A stretch of DNA of 47,861 nucleotides from Bacteroidaceae bacterium (GTDB lineage: Bacteria > Bacteroidota > Bacteroidia > Bacteroidales > Bacteroidaceae): contig JAFXVU010000261.1 of NCBI GenBank assembly GCA_017534705.1, forward strand, positions 1 to 47,861, read 5' to 3'. Every line of letters starts with the position of its first letter. The first letter of the stretch is position 1. The notes below the pieces were generated by a model. The model saw nothing but the letters and a program-made list of their open reading frames with translations, was not told the origin of the DNA and searched no databases. Position numbers and translations under genes: made by a program. Of this stretch, positions 42,156 through 47,861 are shown one piece after another.

Positions 42156-45020
42156 TCATTTTTTCTTTGGTTGCTTGTTGAACTTATAGGTGACGCTGAA
42201 GAGCCAGTAGGCGGGAAGAGATACAGTGCGTGTCTCACGTATGCCTCGTTCGTTGACCACATATGCCACGCGCTTGTATTGGTGCAGAATGTCAATAGCT
42301 TTGAGACTCAATCCTATTTTGTTTTTGAAAATGGATTTGGAGAGTTTCATGTCCCATTCGCACGCCAGTTTGTTCAGTTCATCGTTTGAATAACCTTGAC
42401 GTTTAATCAATACACATTCCGTTTCCCAATCTATACCAAGAGGCAACTTGGCGGAGAGCCAGAAATCACCCTCATAATCCCAAGTATCACGATATTCCAA
42501 ATCCTCTCTATCATTTAATGGCTTCCTCCATTCAGCACTTAGACGGAATCCTCCCGACACGTCTTTATAATGAGTTCTGAGTTGGATATGTGCATAGTTA
42601 GTGAGTTCGTTGTTGTCCATCTGCCGAGGTTGTCCTGTAGCACCGTCAGCGACGTAGTTCTTCATCCGTTGGTAATGGCTCTTCAGATTGTAGTTGATGG
42701 TGATTGGAAGTTTTGAGATGTTTGCAAATTGTTGTCCACGAGTAGTGAACTCAATATCCCATGTGCCGTCGATATTTTCCGGTTGGTTGGTATAGACACC
42801 CGCGTCATAGCGATAAGTGTTGATGATTCTGTTGAAATAGTTTGTGTATTTCAGACTGTGTTCCAGATAAGCGGATGGTTTCTTCATAGGCCAGTTCCAC
42901 GAGAGTTCCGATCTCCATGTCGTGGGCGACTTCAGATGCTCGTTACCTTGATAGATGTTGATTTTGTCCGACGTCAGTGGCAGGGTTATCAACAGCGTGG
43001 CATCGGGGAGACTGCGCTCAAGTGAGGATGATGCATAGAATTTCCATAACGAGTTTCTGGCATTATCGCCTCTCCATTTCGAATGAGTGAATGTCAGCGA
43101 GGGCTCGAAGAACACGGGTGATTGTATCAGACAGGTGTCAACGGTGTATCGGTTGTAATTTGTGCGTCGGTCGGTGATGGAGAGGGGAAGACGGAGCTCG
43201 ATTTTCGTGCGTAGTTTCCGGTCTTGAACAAGATGCTCATAGGTGTAATTCATGCCCACGTCATATTTGTTCTCATTCATCTGGCGGTGATAACTGTTCT
43301 GAATATCCCGCACCAAAGAAACGGCATCGAGAATCGTCTCCCTGTCCTTGACGTGGTTGAAAGTGTAATTGGCAAAAAACCTCGTGTCTGTTCCATAGAA
43401 CAAACGTGATATCTTGTATGAGAGGTCGGCCCTTGCCTTGACATGGGTGTTGGGACGGTCGATGTCTTCCTCGATGTCAATTTGAGTCAACTCTGGGTTC
43501 CACGTCAGATATCGGTTGAAGCGGTCTGTTTCATCAGTGCTTTTCGTGTAATTGACCCCTGTTGTGAAGTCAATGAGGTCGCCGGAATACAACTTTTGGG
43601 AAATGTTGAAATACTGGGATGCACTATATTCTTCCTTCTTGCCATTCATCCAACGTTTGCGGGCACTGATCAAGGATGGGTCGTTGATTGCCACCCCCAT
43701 GCTGAACAGAGAGTCGAGTACGGTAAGTCCCTGCTGTCTCGTGTCGGTTCCCGATTCATAGTAACGCTCGTCGCTGTCGTCTTTCTTGTTGTTGAAACTC
43801 AGTTTCGTCTGGCTTTGCATCCAAAAAGGCATCTTCAAGGTAAAGGTGTTGGCCAGAGAGACCCCGATGTTCCTGTTTACCGTGGAATTCTGTGATGTAC
43901 TGAAGGTGCTGTTCTCGTTGTGATAGATTTCCTCGAATACATCTGAACCTCTTTCTGATTTCTTGCGGTTCAGTTCCACCGTCAGCTGGTTCTTGCTGCG
44001 CTTATGTTCCGTCAGCAGTGTGGCCGTCAGCAGATTACTGGTCGTTCTCCCCTCTCTCGCTCCGCTGTCGTATGAATATCCGCTGAATGTATAGTCGCCC
44101 ATGTTCAGGTTGTTCATTCCTCCCACTATGGCCATATGCGAGACATCAGTAAAACGGAGTCCGAACAGACGGGCCAGATATGCGTCTTCAGTTCCAGCGC
44201 CAACCTCCACATTAGCCATGTAGCCTTTACTGTATTCCTTCTTTAGGTTCACATCCATCACGTATTCTTTCTCTGCGGTTTCGTCGCGAAGCACCATGGC
44301 CTTCTCGGGTGTCTGGTCATAAACCTTGATTTCTTTCACGGTGTAGTAGGGCAGGTTCTCGAGCATCAGTTTGTTGTTGCCCCGGAATAAGTCCTTGCCG
44401 TTGAGCAACAGGTTATCTATCTTCCTGCCGTTGACAAAAATCTCGCCATTCTTGTTCAGTTCCGTACCGGGCATCTGACGAATCAGCGCATCAAGCATAC
44501 TGCCGTCGGCCACGTTGAAGGCGTCGGCATTATATACGATGGTGTCGCCACGATAGTACATCTTCACTTTCGTGGCCGTCACCACCACCTCGTCGAGAGT
44601 TCTGTCTGTGAAGGTGTTCCTCCTTTTCATAAACAAGTCAGGCAGATTGTAATAGTTCTGCTTGCCTACTGACTTCAAGGAATGGGCGCTGGATACCGTC
44701 TGGTAGTCGGGATGTGTCAGCTTGATGATGCACGACCGAAAGGCCTTGTCTCTCTTGACCTTGAACGAAAAATTGCCGTCTTTATCTTGAACACTATCCA
44801 CCACCACACTGTCGGTCGTCATCAGATATGCATTCACGTATGGGATTCGTATGCCTGTGAAGTTGTCAAGCACTTTGAAGTTTAATTGATAAAACTCCTT
44901 GCCCAAGGTCGGGTCTTGAGAACCACTGACGATGACGGCCTGTGGCTTTACCGACAGAGAAATGGATAATACAGTCAAGAACGATACTATCCGTATTGAA
45001 TGAAGAATCCCTTTTGCCAT
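42156..45020 (-). CDS. Outer-membrane beta-barrel protein (TonB-receptor-like, no SusD partner)
   Basis: A 954-residue protein with an N-terminal signal peptide (IVSFLTVLSISLSVKPQA). Residues about 47-115 look like a carboxypeptidase-regulatory/CNA-B-like beta-sandwich (NFKVLDNFTGIRIPYVNAYL...DGNFSFKV). A plug-like region follows (TLDEVVVTATKVKMYYRGDTIVYNADAF, DALIRQMPGTELNKNGEIFVNGRKIDNLLLNGKDLF), then a long stretch of amphipathic beta-strands to a C-terminal YWLFSVTYKFNKQPKKK. This matches the 'outer membrane beta-barrel' family related to TonB-dependent receptors. No SusD-like gene is adjacent, so it is not a standard polysaccharide-utilisation pair. Its promoter (-7 TAACTTTG at 45061-45054) leaves a leader of about 28 bases. 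Confidence 0.85.
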   Translation of the reverse strand: MAKGILHSIRIVSFLTVLSISLSVKPQAVIVSGSQDPTLGKEFYQLNFKVLDNFTGIRIPYVNAYLMTTDSVVVDSVQDKDGNFSFKVKRDKAFRSCIIKLTHPDYQTVSSAHSLKSVGKQNYYNLPDLFMKRRNTFTDRTLDEVVVTATKVKMYYRGDTIVYNADAFNVADGSMLDALIRQMPGTELNKNGEIFVNGRKIDNLLLNGKDLFRGNNKLMLENLPYYTVKEIKVYDQTPEKAMVLRDETAEKEYVMDVNLKKEYSKGYMANVEVGAGTEDAYLARLFGLRFTDVSHMAIVGGMNNLNMGDYTFSGYSYDSGAREGRTTSNLLTATLLTEHKRSKNQLTVELNRKKSERGSDVFEEIYHNENSTFSTSQNSTVNRNIGVSLANTFTLKMPFWMQSQTKLSFNNKKDDSDERYYESGTDTRQQGLTVLDSLFSMGVAINDPSLISARKRWMNGKKEEYSASQYFNISQKLYSGDLIDFTTGVNYTKSTDETDRFNRYLTWNPELTQIDIEEDIDRPNTHVKARADLSYKISRLFYGTDTRFFANYTFNHVKDRETILDAVSLVRDIQNSYHRQMNENKYDVGMNYTYEHLVQDRKLRTKIELRLPLSITDRRTNYNRYTVDTCLIQSPVFFEPSLTFTHSKWRGDNARNSLWKFYASSSLERSLPDATLLITLPLTSDKINIYQGNEHLKSPTTWRSELSWNWPMKKPSAYLEHSLKYTNYFNRIINTYRYDAGVYTNQPENIDGTWDIEFTTRGQQFANISKLPITINYNLKSHYQRMKNYVADGATGQPRQMDNNELTNYAHIQLRTHYKDVSGGFRLSAEWRKPLNDREDLEYRDTWDYEGDFWLSAKLPLGIDWETECVLIKRQGYSNDELNKLACEWDMKLSKSIFKNKIGLSLKAIDILHQYKRVAYVVNERGIRETRTVSLPAYWLFSVTYKFNKQPKKK

Positions 45021-45053
45021 TGTTGGATTGCCTTATGTGATGCAAGTAGATGA

Positions 45054-45085
45054 CAAAGTTATGAAAAACGCATCGAAATGACAAG
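45054..45085 (-). promoter_or_regulatory. Promoter for the outer-membrane beta-barrel gene
   Basis: On the minus strand a -33 CTTG (complement of 45082-45085) lies 20 bases before a -7 TAACTTTG (complement of 45054-45061). Confidence 0.6.
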
Positions 45086-45132
45086 AAATGGAGTTTGCAA
45101 ATCCTTTGCCTTTGTTTTTGGAACGGTTTTTA

Positions 45133-45148
45133 GTGATAATCTTATCAC
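45133..45148. promoter_or_regulatory. 16-bp palindrome upstream of the beta-barrel promoter
   Basis: GTGATAATCTTATCAC consists of two exact 7-bp arms separated by TC, about 48 bases upstream of the -33 element of the beta-barrel gene. It is operator-like in size and symmetry; the binding protein is unknown. Confidence 0.4.
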
Positions 45149-45306
45149 GAATAATCGAATTGGAGTATTATTCAATCAACAACAAATCAAACCGCTTCCT
45201 TTGAAGAAGCAGTTCCGATGGGATACTACCTAGTTGGTGGTACGGCTTCACTTGCCGCATGTCTGCGGTCAAGCAGTTGTTCTATAGTCCATCAGGAAAC
45301 ACACAA

Positions 45307-45346
45307 AAGCCAAGGAGGTAAGGATATTACTCTCTCTCCTTGGCTT
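45307..45346 (-). terminator. Terminator after the GH2 beta-galactosidase gene
   Basis: AAGCCAAGGAG and CTCCTTGGCTT form an 11-bp stem around an 18-base loop. On the minus strand it is followed by TTTTGTGTG, about 60 bases past the stop at 45405; T-rich sequence on the other side would allow bidirectional use. Confidence 0.7.
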
Positions 45347-45404
45347 CTTTTATGTTGTGGTTGTAGAAGGGCTTTATCAGACTATCATGAAAACCTTACC
45401 GACT

Positions 45405-47861
<2,457 letters not shown>

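Larger units (their letters stand above)
45021..45404. other. Intergenic region upstream of the beta-barrel gene
   Basis: This 384-base gap holds the beta-barrel promoter (45054-45085), a 16-bp palindrome (45133-45148), a CTTGCCGCA/TGCGGTCAAG hairpin near 45250-45275 with no promoter or T-tract, and a terminator at 45307-45346. A frame from 45218 runs through the terminator and into the opposite gene, and is not credible. Confidence 0.6.

Overview
The window reads as a chromosomal segment from the phylum Bacteroidota, most likely order Bacteroidales and probably a Prevotella-like organism. The evidence is many TAnnTTTG promoter -7 elements, secreted proteins ending in a type IX-secretion-like C-terminal tail, a lipoprotein whose Cys is followed by an acidic surface-export signal, and family choices such as DUF5687, DUF5063, a stand-alone AICAR transformylase and a K+-type membrane pyrophosphatase. 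No tRNA, rRNA, CRISPR array, prophage or insertion sequence was seen. The genus is inference.

Positions 1-2766 hold the end of a forward housekeeping cluster (obgE 3' end, pgeF, AICAR formyltransferase, a small basic ORF) closed by a strong terminator. tex faces left from 4944. From 5148 to about 21430 lies an accessory, cell-surface region. It contains a secreted DUF1680 (GH127/GH146-type) arabinofuranosidase, a tail-to-tail membrane-anchored AraC regulator, a surface VWA lipoprotein, a chimeric gene remnant, an M16 protease, and two very large divergently transcribed secreted paralogs with T9SS-like tails.

From 21532 to 31518 the genes concern ion transport and membrane quality: a membrane pyrophosphatase, a zeta-toxin-like P-loop kinase with a small overlapping downstream ORF, LemA plus an M48 protease, a sugar nucleotidyltransferase, then a leftward pair made of an AGCS amino-acid symporter and a Kef-type antiporter. 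From 31919 to 34370 a leftward operon carries a DUF5063 protein, a DEDD 3'-5' exonuclease and an RlmI-like rRNA methyltransferase. A rightward cluster follows (ftsK, a LolA-like protein, trxB, terminator), then an ABC exporter pair (DUF5687 membrane protein and ATPase) with an NlpC/P60 lipoprotein. The window ends with a leftward outer-membrane beta-barrel protein and the 3' part of a GH2 beta-galactosidase cut by the window edge.

The most unusual items are: (i) two copies of a promoter-to-terminator small-RNA unit (31738-31668 on the minus strand and 42056-42120 on the plus strand) with a nearly identical core, each preceded by a shared 19-bp motif; (ii) a remnant at 10881-11172 that joins the tail of the large secreted paralog (minus strand) to the tail of the arabinofuranosidase (plus strand); (iii) the divergent secreted paralogs themselves, one with strongly biased codon use; and (iv) the zeta-like kinase, apparently leaderless, with an overlapping candidate partner gene. 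Functional statements rest on motifs read by eye; no database search was run.
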